The notes below the pieces were generated by a model. That model was not told where the DNA came from. It made no database searches and saw only the letters and a program-made list of their open reading frames with translations. 64,000 nucleotides of DNA from positions 62,001 to 126,000 of the forward strand of contig NZ_JAQFIP010000008.1 of the NCBI RefSeq assembly GCF_029504735.1, in the 5' to 3' direction. The position numbers were made by a program, and so were the translations under genes. The stretch comes from Ereboglobus sp. PH5-10 (GTDB taxonomy: Bacteria > Verrucomicrobiota > Verrucomicrobiia > Opitutales > Opitutaceae). Positions 53,417 to 62,896 of the stretch are shown piece by piece (the first letter of the stretch is position 1; every line of letters starts with the position of its first letter).

Positions 53417-54460
53417 ATGTCCTCCACAGCCCCCTCCCTCCGCGATCTAGCAAAGACCCTTGGCCTCTCGCACACCACCGTTTCCGAGGCCCTGCGCAAC
53501 AATCCCCGCGTCAAACCCGAGACGCGCCAGCGCGTGCACGACGCCGCCAAGGCCGCCGGCTATCAATACAACCCTCTCGCCGGCGCGCTCATGTCCGAAA
53601 TGCGCCGATCACGCGCGACCACATTTCGCGGCGTGATCGCCATCGTCGATCTCGACGGCCCCGACGGACGCGCCCCCAGCTCCGCGCGCTACCACCGCGA
53701 ACTCACCAAGGGCGCCGTCGAGCGCGCCGAGGAACTCGGCTTCAAGGCCGAGGTATTTATCGTGGGCCACGACGGCATGACGCCCCAGCGCCTCGACACC
53801 ATACTCCAGTCGCGCGGCATCCGCGGCGTGTTCCTGCTCCCCGTCAGCGACAACCCCGACCTCACAAAAATCAACTGGTCGCGCTACGCCAGCATCTACA
53901 CCGATTACGTGATCGAACAGCCTGCGCTCCACAACATCTGCCCCAACCACTACCGCGCCATGCTCATGGCGCTGCACCGCCTCCAGTCGCTGGGCTACAA
54001 ACGCCCCGGCCTCGTGATTCAACAGCACCACGACGAGCGACTCTTCCACCGATGGGAAGCCGCCTACCAGATATACCAGCACCACTACAACAACAACACG
54101 ACCAAGGTCCCCTCGCTCCTGTCGCGCGAAATCAACCGCGCGGACTTTTCCAAGTGGTTCAAGAAACACAAACCCGACGTCGTGCTCTGCCACCGCGCCG
54201 AGGTGCTCGACTGGATGCGCGAGTGCGGCGCGAAGGTTCCGCAGTCACACGGCTTCTGCTGCCTGAACATAATGATGAACCCCGACGTGCCCTGCGCCGG
54301 CCTGAACCTCCAACCGCGCATTCTCGGCGCGCGCGGCATCGAACTCGTCATAGGCCAACTCTACCGCAACGAATGCGGCGTCCCCGAGCTGCGCACCACG
54401 ACAACCGTGCCCGCCCAATGGGTTGACGGCCCGACGGTGCGGAACCTGAAAAAGAAATAA
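53417..54460 (+). CDS. LacI-family transcriptional regulator
   Basis: The 347-residue protein has the LacI HTH (SLRDLAKTLGLSHTTVSEAL, then KPETRQRVHDAAKAAGYQYN) and a sugar-binding-like domain. It is divergent from the symporter and lies in the middle of the rhamnogalacturonan locus, so it probably senses a rhamnose or RG-I fragment and controls the locus. The effector domain is unusual in parts (SRYASIYTDYVIEQPALHNI) but keeps the expected length. Its target site is unknown; a candidate is at 53352. It converges with the PL11 gene, with a hairpin at 54563 between them. Confidence 0.92.
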   Translation: MSSTAPSLRDLAKTLGLSHTTVSEALRNNPRVKPETRQRVHDAAKAAGYQYNPLAGALMSEMRRSRATTFRGVIAIVDLDGPDGRAPSSARYHRELTKGAVERAEELGFKAEVFIVGHDGMTPQRLDTILQSRGIRGVFLLPVSDNPDLTKINWSRYASIYTDYVIEQPALHNICPNHYRAMLMALHRLQSLGYKRPGLVIQQHHDERLFHRWEAAYQIYQHHYNNNTTKVPSLLSREINRADFSKWFKKHKPDVVLCHRAEVLDWMRECGAKVPQSHGFCCLNIMMNPDVPCAGLNLQPRILGARGIELVIGQLYRNECGVPELRTTTTVPAQWVDGPTVRNLKKK

Positions 54461-54562
54461 GCATCCCTTGCGATTATTTTTGGGCGTTGTAAAGCAGCGC
54501 GGCTTCGCCGTTCAGAACGCCACCGCGTTCTGCGACCCGCCGTCCTGCCACTTTTAATTCCC

Positions 54563-54583
54563 GGCGCGCTCGGCGAGCGCGCC
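54563..54583. other. Perfect GC hairpin between convergent genes
   Basis: GGCGCGCTC and GAGCGCGCC form a 9-bp stem with a 3-base loop GGC. It lies between the LacI and PL11 stop codons. No T-run follows on either strand, so it is not a classical terminator, though it might serve as one. Confidence 0.5.
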
Positions 54584-54622
54584 CCACCCTTTCAAAGGTC
54601 AAACCGAGCTTGCTAATGGCAT

Positions 54623-56623
54623 TTATCTTTCGTCGCGGGCTGCCGTGACAATGTCTGGTTTCGCCGGCGGCGTCATGCCTTCGCCGAGATAAAACCCGGG
54701 ATGCGGCGGCTGGTTGTAGGCGGTGTTCTGCCACGCGATCGCCAGGCGATACTGGCGGTCGTGCATGAGCGTGCGGAGGCGGTGCTCCGTCGGGATCGTC
54801 GTCGTGTAAATGCGCAGTTCGCGGTTGTCCTTCGTGCGCCAGATCACTTCCTCGCGCCAGTCGCCAAAGATGTCGCCGCTCAGGCAGGGCGTGGCCTTGG
54901 TGCCGTTGTTGGTCACGCACTCGGGATCGGACAAAAGCATGTCGGAGGTTTGCGTTTTCCAATTCCATTTCGATATCCACGCGCGCCCGCGTCGCGAGTC
55001 GCCGTCGAGAAATTCACGCAGGAGATCGCCGTCCCACCAAATGAGGAAGTTTTTTTCACGCGGGGGCTTTTTTGAAATGACGTTGCCCTTGTTGTCGTAA
55101 AGCGCGCCGTAGCTGGCCCACATCTCGCAACCTTTTGTGCGCGGATCAATGTCGGCGGCGACACCGCGGCCGACGTCGGCTTTTTTGCCCCACTCGTCGC
55201 CCTTGGGGCCGACGCCGAAGAGCAGCGTGCCCGTGCGCGCGTCGCGGTATTCGATGCCCGCGTCGCCATACGAGCGCCGGCTTTCGTGAACCATGAACAC
55301 CTGCTGCCCGCCGCGATCCGGGTCCATGACGCTCATGTGCAGCGCGTCGCCGTGGCCGAGCCCGGTCGAGTAGAGCCCCTTGCCGTCGTTGTTGATGGCG
55401 GCGGCGCCGTAGATGATTTCGTCGCAGCCGTCGCCATCGACATCGCCGACGGTCACGCTGTGCGCGCCCTGGCCGTTGTATTGTTTGTTGCCGGGCGTGC
55501 CGTCCTCGCTGTCAAAAACCCAGCGTTGCGAGAGCTTGCCGTCGCGCCAGTCCCACGCGGCGAGCACGGCGCGCGTGTAATAACCGCGGCACATGACGAG
55601 GCTCGGGCGGCTTCCGTCGAGATACGCCGTGGCGGCGAGGAAACGGTCGATGCGGTTTCCGTTGCCGTCGCCCCAGATTTCCCTCTGACGAGCGCCGTCC
55701 GGATTGTCGTCGCGGTTTTCGGGATCGCGTTGCGGGTGGTATCGCACGGTGGACATGGCCGCGCCGGTCCTGCCGTTGAAAATGGTGAGGTATTCGGGGC
55801 CGGAGAGTATGCGCCCGGTGTGGCGGCCTTCCGTGCCGCGATGGTCGGCGTTCGCGTCGCCGATGGCTTTTCCAACGCCGTCGATGGTGCCGGCGGCGGT
55901 CTTGCAGGCGACCTCGGCAAACCCGTCGCCGTCGAAATCATAAACCTGGAATTGTGTGTAATGCGCGCCGGCGCGGATGTTTTTTCCGAGGTCGATGCGC
56001 CAGAGAAAAGTGCCGTCGAGTTTGTAGGCGTCGATAAGCACATTGCCCGTGTGGCCGTCGTGGGCGTTGTCGTGCGCGTTGGTCGGATCCCATTTTAATA
56101 TGATCTCATATTCACCGTCGCCGTCGAGGTCGCCGACCGAGCAGTCGTTGGCATTGTAGGTATAGGATTCTCCAGCGGGTGTGACGCCGCCCTCGGGGAC
56201 GCGCAACGGGATGGAGATGTATTGGCGCACGGGCGCGTTTGGCCGGAGCGTGTTGAGCGAGGTTTTTTTCGCGGCGGCGGGGAAGCTTTGTTCGCCGGTG
56301 ATGACGCGCACCGAGTAGGTGTTGGTTTTCGAGAAATCGGCGGATTTGTCGGTGAAGTGCGTGGCCTTGGCGAGGGGCGCCGTGTTGAGTTTCACGGGCG
56401 CTCCGCCGTCGGTGGAGCGGTAAATATCAAACGCCGTGTCGGACGCCTCCGTGCCGAGCAAGCGCCAGCTCACGAACGCGGACGACTTGGTCGCGCGCAC
56501 CGCGACAACCCCGCGGTCAAGCGCCTCCATTTGCGACGGCGCGGCGGTGACGGCGACGGCTCCAAGCAAGAGGGAGGCGGCGAGGAGGCAGAGTGGGATC
56601 GGGTGGAATTTTTTCATGCGCAT
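54623..56623 (-). CDS. Rhamnogalacturonan lyase (PL11-like)
   Basis: From ATG 56623 (RMKKFHPIPLCLLAASLLLG) the protein has a signal peptide and about 666 residues. It begins with an Ig-like domain (FVSWRLLGTEASDTAFDIYR), then an eight-bladed propeller with calcium-binding DxDxDG repeats (DLDGDGEYEI, DFDGDGFAEVAC, DVDGDGCDEI), as in Bacillus YesW/YesX. The closing block (HDRQYRLAIAWQNTAYNQPP, HPGFYLG) is the PL11 signature. The enzyme cuts the RG-I backbone by beta-elimination. An ATG at 56617 is equally possible, whereas ORFs reaching 56740 include non-conserved sequence. It is followed, in its transcription direction, by a hairpin. Confidence 0.9.
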   Translation of the reverse strand: MRMKKFHPIPLCLLAASLLLGAVAVTAAPSQMEALDRGVVAVRATKSSAFVSWRLLGTEASDTAFDIYRSTDGGAPVKLNTAPLAKATHFTDKSADFSKTNTYSVRVITGEQSFPAAAKKTSLNTLRPNAPVRQYISIPLRVPEGGVTPAGESYTYNANDCSVGDLDGDGEYEIILKWDPTNAHDNAHDGHTGNVLIDAYKLDGTFLWRIDLGKNIRAGAHYTQFQVYDFDGDGFAEVACKTAAGTIDGVGKAIGDANADHRGTEGRHTGRILSGPEYLTIFNGRTGAAMSTVRYHPQRDPENRDDNPDGARQREIWGDGNGNRIDRFLAATAYLDGSRPSLVMCRGYYTRAVLAAWDWRDGKLSQRWVFDSEDGTPGNKQYNGQGAHSVTVGDVDGDGCDEIIYGAAAINNDGKGLYSTGLGHGDALHMSVMDPDRGGQQVFMVHESRRSYGDAGIEYRDARTGTLLFGVGPKGDEWGKKADVGRGVAADIDPRTKGCEMWASYGALYDNKGNVISKKPPREKNFLIWWDGDLLREFLDGDSRRGRAWISKWNWKTQTSDMLLSDPECVTNNGTKATPCLSGDIFGDWREEVIWRTKDNRELRIYTTTIPTEHRLRTLMHDRQYRLAIAWQNTAYNQPPHPGFYLGEGMTPPAKPDIVTAARDER

Positions 56624-56792
56624 AAAGGAGCTTGAGGATTGATTGCATATCGCGCCATGCAGTTGGCGCATGATGGAAAGAATACCGAAGCGCGCATTCG
56701 CTGCGCCTCCCCAAAATTGGGGATTTTTCGCCCCGTCCATTGTCTTGCGGGCAGGATGCCCGCGCTCCCGGGCACAAGCGTGGTTCGCCCAA

Positions 56793-59744
56793 CTATTTTA
56801 ATATTTCGTAGAATTCAACCTCGCCGATGCTCAGGGTTTTGCCGCCGATTTTGTCGGCTCCGGTGGAGGCGTTTTCCTTTGCGGCGACTTCGCTCATGGT
56901 GAAGGCGTCGCGCGCCTCGGAGCTGCCCTGCAACTCAATGCGCACGACCTTGCCAGCGACGGCGGGCTTCACCGCGAGGGTCACATAACCGAGACTCTTC
57001 GGTGTCGCGTCGCGGTGGATCTCAACGCCGTCGAGCGTAATGCTCACCGGGTAACTGCGCTGGCGCCAGCCGGTGAGCCGCAATGTGATTTCGTCCAGCT
57101 TCGCGGGACGCTCAAGCGTGTATTCAATCCACGCGCCGGCGAGATCGTTCGCGCTCGTCCACGCCGTCGTCTCGTCATCGTCGTAACTCTTGGCGGCATC
57201 GGCGGCATTTGAGCCGGCGCGCACGGAAACCACCCCGACCGGTGTGCGCGAGATTTTATACGACGGGCCCGCGGGTGTCGGGCCGCGATCAGGGCGGGCG
57301 ATTTCCGGCTCGGGTTGCAAGGCGGCGAGGCCGTTGTGCGACGGATACTCGACCGAGTGGAGCGTGAGCGCGGCGGGGCGCAACGAACCCGAACGGGCGC
57401 GAAGCGTGATCGCGCCGGGCTGGCGCGTGGTGCGAATCAGGACGCGATTCACCCCGCATTCGACCGGCAGCGTTTTCGAAAGAATGTAGTTGTCGGCGCG
57501 CCCGTGCCCGATGCCGCCGCGCCATTCGGCGGGACCGTCGAGTTCAAACTCGACCAAGTCGAGCGCGGTCGGGCAGCGGCGGCCATCGGCATCGACGACC
57601 TCGAACTCGACCAGCGCGAGGTCGTGCCCGTCCGCGTGGTAGTTTGCCTTGCCGATGTTTTTCAGGCGCAAGGCTGCCGGTTCGCCGGCTGTTTGGATGA
57701 CGGCTTCGGTGACTTTTTTTCCGGCGGTGTCATAACCGGCCGCGCGGAGTTCGCCCGGCTGCCAGGCAATGTTTTCAAATGTATAAAGAAACCGGTGCGA
57801 CTGCGCGCCGCGCCCGAGCGATTTTCCATTGAGAAACAACTCAACCGCGTCGGCGCTCGATACAACGCATATGTTTTTTACGGTGCCGGGCGCGTAGTTC
57901 CAGTGGCCGATGATGTGCGCGGCGGGGCGCTCGATATCGACCCACGCGTCCCACATGACCTTGTGCGCGTGGAAGCCGTCCTTGGGAATGCGCATGGCGT
58001 CAACCTCGCCGCTGCGACGGTAGTTTTCGGAGCCGCGATGATGCGTGTTGGAATCGGAAAATATAATATTGGTGCCGCCGCTGTTCACGCGACGCCCGGT
58101 GCCGGGACGCTCGCGCCAGTAATCATACCAGCGCACTATGTTCTCGATGGCATGGGAGTCCTGGTTGCGATTATAGACGGCGGCGGGCGCGTTTCTATAT
58201 AACGGGCCGTCGCCGTCCTTGTGATAAGGCGGCGAGTAGTCATCCCAATATTTGCGCAAACCCTCGTCGCGCGAATACTCCATCTGCCAAAAGGGGATGC
58301 GCGCGCTTTTGTTTATATAAAGCATGTGGCCGCCGTATTCGGCGATTTTGCTGTTGAGCATGTCGCGGGAACCCGAGGCGCGCCCGCCGTGCGGATCGTA
58401 TTTGTCGCGCAGGGCCCTCATTTCGATCATGTGCTCCTCCGAGACGCCGTTGTTGCCGGACTCGTAGAAGAGGATGCTCGGATTGTTGCGGTTGTAGATG
58501 ATGGCGTCGCGCATGACCTCGACGCGCTGCTCCCAGCGGCGGCCGGTCACGTCGCGCTCGGAATCGCCGGCGGGCATCGCCTGGATGAGGCCGACGCGGT
58601 CGCACGATTCGACGTCCTGTTTCCAGGGTGTGATGTGCATCCAGCGCACAAGATTGCCGCCGCTTTCAACCATGAGCCCGTTGCTGAAATCGCTGAGCCA
58701 CGCGGGCACGCTCGCGCCGATGGCGGGCCATTCGTTTGAGGTGCGCTGCGCGTAACCGTGCATTTGGATGACGCGGTCGTTGAGCGTGATCATGCCGTTG
58801 GCGTATTCGGTTTTGCGGAAACCGGTGCGCGTGGTGACGGTGTCCACGGGTTTGCCGGCAACCGAGATCGTGGTGCGCACATCATAGAGCGCGCCGTGCC
58901 CCCAGCTCCAAAAGTCGATGTTTTTGGCGCGCGCGCTTGTCTTCAAAACGGCGGTTTCACCGGGGGCGATATTGACGGGGGCCGCGGCGGAAACTTTCAC
59001 GCCGAGCGCGGGGATTTCCATTGCATACAAGGCGGCCTGCGACTTGCCGGTTTCGTTGCGCACCTCGGATTCGGCGTGAATCGTGGCGGCGCGGTTTTTA
59101 ATATCAAAATCAACGGCGTATATATAAACGCCGGTCGTCTTGAGGTTCGAATAAAGCGGGAGCGTTTGATAAAGTTTTTTCGTGATATGCAGGCGGACGT
59201 TTTTTGTGATGCCGCCGTAGTTGGCGTTGAAGTTTTTGTCGGCCCATTGGTAGCGCTGGTTGGTTTCCTTTTCGCGATAGTCCCAGGAGTTGTCAGTGCG
59301 CACGGCGATGACGTTTTCGCCGGCGACGAGCTGCCCGGTGATATCGAAGCCAAATGCCATGATGCCATTTTCGCCACGGCCAACGTGCTTGCCGTTCACA
59401 TAAACCTCGGCCGCCTGCCGCACGCCCTCGAACTCGATGAAGATTTTTGTGTTATCGAGCTGCGCGGCGGTGAGAGTGAAATATTTCCGATACCAGGCGA
59501 CGCCAGTCGAGTGATCCTTGATGTCCTTGCTGAAAGCGTCGTCCTCGTTCCACGCGCGCGGGAGCGTGACGAGTTTCCACGCGGAGTCGTCGAAGTCCCT
59601 GGCATCGGCGCGGACAGGGTCGCCGACGTGCAAGCGCCAGTCGAGATTGAGGTTGTGGGTTTCGCGTTGCGCAAGGGCGGCGGGCGCGAGAACGAGCGAT
59701 GCGAGGACGGCGAGCAGAAAAACGTGAAGTTTGGGCTGATTCAT
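56793..59744 (-). CDS. Glycoside hydrolase family 2 enzyme with altered acid/base motif
   Basis: The 983-residue protein has a signal peptide (FLLAVLASLVLAPAALAQRE) and a GH2 sugar-binding domain (LPRAWNEDDAF, GVAWYRKYFTL, EVYVNGKHVGRGENG). An immunoglobulin-like and TIM-barrel core follows (MHGYAQRTSNEWPAIG, HITPWKQDVESCDRVGLIQA), with beta-domains from about residue 600. The last 140 residues look like an F5/8C-type carbohydrate-binding module (SYDDDETTAWTSANDLAGAW). The usual GNE acid/base motif is GNN here (430-432, after NNPSILFYES), while the likely nucleophile is Glu489 in WQMEYSRDEG. This could mean a different linkage or lost acid/base catalysis. It probably trims side chains of RG-I; the substrate is unknown. 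Confidence 0.82.
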   Translation of the reverse strand: MNQPKLHVFLLAVLASLVLAPAALAQRETHNLNLDWRLHVGDPVRADARDFDDSAWKLVTLPRAWNEDDAFSKDIKDHSTGVAWYRKYFTLTAAQLDNTKIFIEFEGVRQAAEVYVNGKHVGRGENGIMAFGFDITGQLVAGENVIAVRTDNSWDYREKETNQRYQWADKNFNANYGGITKNVRLHITKKLYQTLPLYSNLKTTGVYIYAVDFDIKNRAATIHAESEVRNETGKSQAALYAMEIPALGVKVSAAAPVNIAPGETAVLKTSARAKNIDFWSWGHGALYDVRTTISVAGKPVDTVTTRTGFRKTEYANGMITLNDRVIQMHGYAQRTSNEWPAIGASVPAWLSDFSNGLMVESGGNLVRWMHITPWKQDVESCDRVGLIQAMPAGDSERDVTGRRWEQRVEVMRDAIIYNRNNPSILFYESGNNGVSEEHMIEMRALRDKYDPHGGRASGSRDMLNSKIAEYGGHMLYINKSARIPFWQMEYSRDEGLRKYWDDYSPPYHKDGDGPLYRNAPAAVYNRNQDSHAIENIVRWYDYWRERPGTGRRVNSGGTNIIFSDSNTHHRGSENYRRSGEVDAMRIPKDGFHAHKVMWDAWVDIERPAAHIIGHWNYAPGTVKNICVVSSADAVELFLNGKSLGRGAQSHRFLYTFENIAWQPGELRAAGYDTAGKKVTEAVIQTAGEPAALRLKNIGKANYHADGHDLALVEFEVVDADGRRCPTALDLVEFELDGPAEWRGGIGHGRADNYILSKTLPVECGVNRVLIRTTRQPGAITLRARSGSLRPAALTLHSVEYPSHNGLAALQPEPEIARPDRGPTPAGPSYKISRTPVGVVSVRAGSNAADAAKSYDDDETTAWTSANDLAGAWIEYTLERPAKLDEITLRLTGWRQRSYPVSITLDGVEIHRDATPKSLGYVTLAVKPAVAGKVVRIELQGSSEARDAFTMSEVAAKENASTGADKIGGKTLSIGEVEFYEILK

Positions 59745-59785
59745 TGAGCGTGGCTGACGGAAAATGGTTTATTTTGGAGACAGAG

Positions 59786-59836
59786 AACACGGATGCGGAC
59801 TTCGCCGCATTTGTGTTTATTCGTGTGATCCGTGTT
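59786..59836. repeat. Palindromic repeat upstream of the GH2 gene
   Basis: AACACGGAT (59786-59794) pairs with ATCCGTGTT (59828-59836), and TGCGG...CCGCA pairs inside. It lies in the 109-base gap between the second CE12 gene and the GH2 start, so it could influence GH2 expression. Confidence 0.7.
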
Positions 59837-59853
59837 GGAGTGACGGATTGGGT

Positions 59854-61032
59854 TTAACTTCCCTCGGGTTTTTCGAGTGTGGCTGCGGACGGACTGGAAG
59901 GGATGGCGATTTTTTTCGGATCGTCGGGGTGCCCGGGGTTAAATCTGCCGGCGTCGGGAGCGAGGCGGACGGCGAGTTCGGGAAGCTGCACGCGAATGGC
60001 CTCGACTATGCATCGCGCGAGTTCGTAGGCGCCGTAGTTGCTGAAGTGCGAATTGTCGGCGAGGGCCTTGGGCTGGTTGGGATAGGTGTTGGCCGGGGCA
60101 AACACAAAGGCATCCTTTGATTTCTCGACGCCGAGCGCGGTGAAGAGGCGTCCGCTAATCGTGTGCAGGTCGATGAAGGGGACGTTTTTTTCCTCCGCGA
60201 CTTTGCGGACGGCGGCGGGATAATCGCCGTGCGTGTTTTGGAGTTTGCCAGCCTTATCAAAACGGCGGCGATACATGGGGGAAATCAGCACGGGCCTGCC
60301 CTTTTTCGCGACGATGGCGTCGACATATTCGCGGAGGTTGCCGGCATAGGTTGTGAACGCGCCGCCGTTTTTCTCCTTCATGTCGTTATGCCCGAATTGT
60401 ATGAAAACGTAATCGCCGGGCCGGAGCGTGTTGAGGATTTTTTCGAGCCGGTTCTGACGGTGGAAGGAACCGAGCGAGAGGCCGGACTGGGCGTAGTTGG
60501 CGACAACCGTGCCGGGCGCGAAGAAGCGCGGAAGCATCTGCCCCCACGAGGCCCAGGGTTCGTTTTGCTGGTCGGTGACGGTGGAATCGCCCGCGAGAAA
60601 AACATTCAGCGCGGTTTCGTTGCGCGCGATTTCAATCGCGGAGACCGCGGGACTCGGGCCGTTGAATTCGAGCGTGAGCTTGTTGTCCCAGTTTGCGGCG
60701 CCGATTTCATTGGGTTTGAGCGACACTTTTTTGCCCGAACCGGGGATATCCGGTGTGTGGACGCTGACCGTGAAGGTGCGCGCGGTTGTTTCGCCTTTCG
60801 CCGTCTTGACCGACTCAAGCATGAGGCGGCGGTTCTCCGCCTTCACGGTGGTGTCGGACGCGGCGCCCGGGCTGCCGAGGTGGACGGTGACATCGTAAAC
60901 GCCCTCGGGCAGGTCGATGGAGACGAACGGCGAGGAACTTGTTATCGAGCCGGGGGCGATGTCGATGCGTTGCGGCGCGGCGGTGAGGGCCGTGACTGAC
61001 AGAATGGTGGTGACGAGGATGCGTTTTATCAT
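59854..61032 (-). CDS. Rhamnogalacturonan acetylesterase, larger CE12-type
   Basis: The 392-residue protein has a signal peptide (KRILVTTILSVTALTAAPQR) and an extra N-terminal domain (about 25-140; IDLPEGVYDVTVHLGSPGAA), beta-rich and carbohydrate-module-like. The SGNH core begins with LAGDSTVTDQ (catalytic Ser), has FGHNDM (block III) and ends with DNSHFSNYGAYELAR (Asp-His). Unlike the gene at 46635, it has the extra N-terminal module. The enzyme should deacetylate RG-I. It is the most upstream gene of the locus on the minus strand, 109 bases before GH2. Confidence 0.87.
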   Translation of the reverse strand: MIKRILVTTILSVTALTAAPQRIDIAPGSITSSSPFVSIDLPEGVYDVTVHLGSPGAASDTTVKAENRRLMLESVKTAKGETTARTFTVSVHTPDIPGSGKKVSLKPNEIGAANWDNKLTLEFNGPSPAVSAIEIARNETALNVFLAGDSTVTDQQNEPWASWGQMLPRFFAPGTVVANYAQSGLSLGSFHRQNRLEKILNTLRPGDYVFIQFGHNDMKEKNGGAFTTYAGNLREYVDAIVAKKGRPVLISPMYRRRFDKAGKLQNTHGDYPAAVRKVAEEKNVPFIDLHTISGRLFTALGVEKSKDAFVFAPANTYPNQPKALADNSHFSNYGAYELARCIVEAIRVQLPELAVRLAPDAGRFNPGHPDDPKKIAIPSSPSAATLEKPEGS

Positions 61033-61092
61033 TGGTTGAAAAATTCGAGCTATCTTGCGCGTCGGGTTGCGGTATTAATTTTTAACTTTCGC

Positions 61093-62826
61093 CTACGCCT
61101 TTATTCCAGCGGCCCCGGCGATGGTTTGGTTTTTCGGAAAACGCTTGGCGGCCTGTTGCAGGAATCCGAGCGTGCCGGGTTCGGGGCGGGCCTCGCTTTT
61201 CAGGAGAATCTCGGCGAGCGTGTCGCAAACATCCTCCGTGGCCAGGCCGCCCGTGAGCGCGCCGCCGAGGGTGTCGATCAATGCCGATGTTTCCTCCGCG
61301 TTCAGTTTCGCGCCGGCGGGTTTGGCCGCGAGCGCGTCCTTGAGCTGGAGGCGCGCGGCGGCGATGTGAGCTTGCGCGGGCGGCTTGGGCAGCGCCATCA
61401 GAGTCTTGAGGATTTTGCGAGCGCGCGCCTCGGAGCCGGCCTGCTGCTCGAGCGTCGCGAGCAGCGCAAGCATGGCGGGATCGCGCTCGCCGCGCCAGTA
61501 GGCGGTGCGCAATTCCTCAAGCGCCTTTCCCGGGTTCGCCTGCGAAACATGCATCTCGCCCTTGATGCGCGCGACCTCGGATTGCGTGGCCGCGCGATAA
61601 GTCGGCGCGGGCAGCGGCGGAGGCGAATCGAACTTAAAATCCGTGCTCTTATAGTAGGCGATGTCGCGCGCATAAGCGGCCAGGTGATTTTCAATGGTTT
61701 TCATGGATTTCCCAAAAACCTCCCTGAACATCGCATCGGTCGGCGCCACGCCACTCGCCAGCCTGTTCACAAACTGCATGAAACGCGCGGAGTATTTATT
61801 ATTGTCCCCGTAAAGTCCGTAATGGACAAAGAGGGACGCGGCCCGCGCCTCCTCCTCCGTGAACGCCCCCTCCTTTTTGAGAAGCTCGGAGAGTTTTGGC
61901 ATGGTGCGGCCGGCCAGTTCCTCGCGAACCCGCGCGAACTGGATGAGCCTGTCGGAAACCTGCGTGCTGCCGAGAAGATTGCTGAAGCCGCGCGTGAACC
62001 ACGCGGGCAATTTTTGCGGCTGCGCATCGAGGGCAAAGCGGCCCAGTTCGTAACTGACCGTGGAGGCCAGGCGCTCCACGGAGGGACGTTGCAAACCGGA
62101 ACGCGGTTCGTCGGCGCGAACGAGCACCGCAAGCGGGCCGCCGTTCACCGCCAGCTCAACATAACCATCGGGAAGCGGCCTCACGATGGATTCATCGCGC
62201 ACAAACCCCGGCACATTGCGACTGGTGAGGTTCAAGTGGTCCTGCGTTGTGGTTTCAGTTTCATCGCCGGTCAAAATATTGCCGTCATTCATGTCGTCCA
62301 TCTGGGTGAGCCCGTATTCGGAGGCAAAGCGTTGCGCGCCCATGTAGGCGAAATTGACGGAGCTGCTGAAATTGCTCGGCGCGGGCTCGATGTTGACCGC
62401 CACAATCGGGTCGCCCTCCCAGGTGTCGCTCGTTTTCACGAACTGCCGTGGCGCGGAGTGTTGCTGATTGATGTCAACGACAACATAAACGGGCGTCCTC
62501 GGCAAATTCCGCACAAGCGCGGGCCAGAGGCGGGTGGAGGCCAGCTGGCGCAACTGCAGTTCGTGCACGAGCACCCTTGTCTGGCTGGAATTGAGGTTGG
62601 AAAGCAACTCGTAACCGGGCGCGATAACGGTGCGCCCGCCGCGCTCAAGGGCAAGCGCGGGCACGCGAACATAGGTCCAGCGCTCGGGCTCCGGCAGGAC
62701 GCGGTCGCCCTTGACGACGTAGGGTTCCATTTCGACAACGGGTCCGGGGGGCGCGCCGCTGGCGCCAATGAATAATGGAAAATGGAAAATGTATAATGAG
62801 AGAAGCGCGAGGAGGCGGGTTTTCAT
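61093..62826 (-). CDS. Secreted peptidase-like/TPR protein of unknown function
   Basis: The 577-residue protein has a signal peptide. Residues 45-320 (WTYVRVPALALERGGRTVI, LQLRQLASTRLWPAL, ASTVSYELGRFAL) resemble the peptidase-MA-like/DUF1570 type of protein in overall layout, but the zinc HEXXH motif is absent. Residues 390-577 have TPR-like helices (KALEELRTAYWRGERDPAML, AQAHIAAARLQLKDALAA). Function unknown; it is probably periplasmic. Its signal-peptide core (SLYIFHFPLFIG) is encoded by a dispersed repeat at 62767-62800. It is transcribed like the pectin genes but may belong with the autotransporter upstream. Confidence 0.6.
   Translation of the reverse strand: MKTRLLALLSLYIFHFPLFIGASGAPPGPVVEMEPYVVKGDRVLPEPERWTYVRVPALALERGGRTVIAPGYELLSNLNSSQTRVLVHELQLRQLASTRLWPALVRNLPRTPVYVVVDINQQHSAPRQFVKTSDTWEGDPIVAVNIEPAPSNFSSSVNFAYMGAQRFASEYGLTQMDDMNDGNILTGDETETTTQDHLNLTSRNVPGFVRDESIVRPLPDGYVELAVNGGPLAVLVRADEPRSGLQRPSVERLASTVSYELGRFALDAQPQKLPAWFTRGFSNLLGSTQVSDRLIQFARVREELAGRTMPKLSELLKKEGAFTEEEARAASLFVHYGLYGDNNKYSARFMQFVNRLASGVAPTDAMFREVFGKSMKTIENHLAAYARDIAYYKSTDFKFDSPPPLPAPTYRAATQSEVARIKGEMHVSQANPGKALEELRTAYWRGERDPAMLALLATLEQQAGSEARARKILKTLMALPKPPAQAHIAAARLQLKDALAAKPAGAKLNAEETSALIDTLGGALTGGLATEDVCDTLAEILLKSEARPEPGTLGFLQQAAKRFPKNQTIAGAAGIKA
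62767..62800. repeat. ATTCATTATTC-type repeat inside a signal peptide
   Basis: The 34-base stretch AATGAATAATGGAAAATGG... is a short imperfect tandem of AATG(A/G)A-type units. It is related in sequence to the AATGAAGAATG units of 49703-49793. Read on the minus strand it codes for the hydrophobic core of the signal peptide of the 61093-62826 protein. Confidence 0.6.
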
Positions 62827-62896
62827 GTTGTGCGTGTGGGCATGGGCAGGCGGCGGGTTGGATGAGGCTACTTAAATCGCAAGGGAGCAAACGCGC

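Noticed and set aside
61093-62826. Zinc metallopeptidase
   Set aside because: The layout resembles the peptidase-MA group, but no HEXXH motif was found, so no protease activity is claimed.
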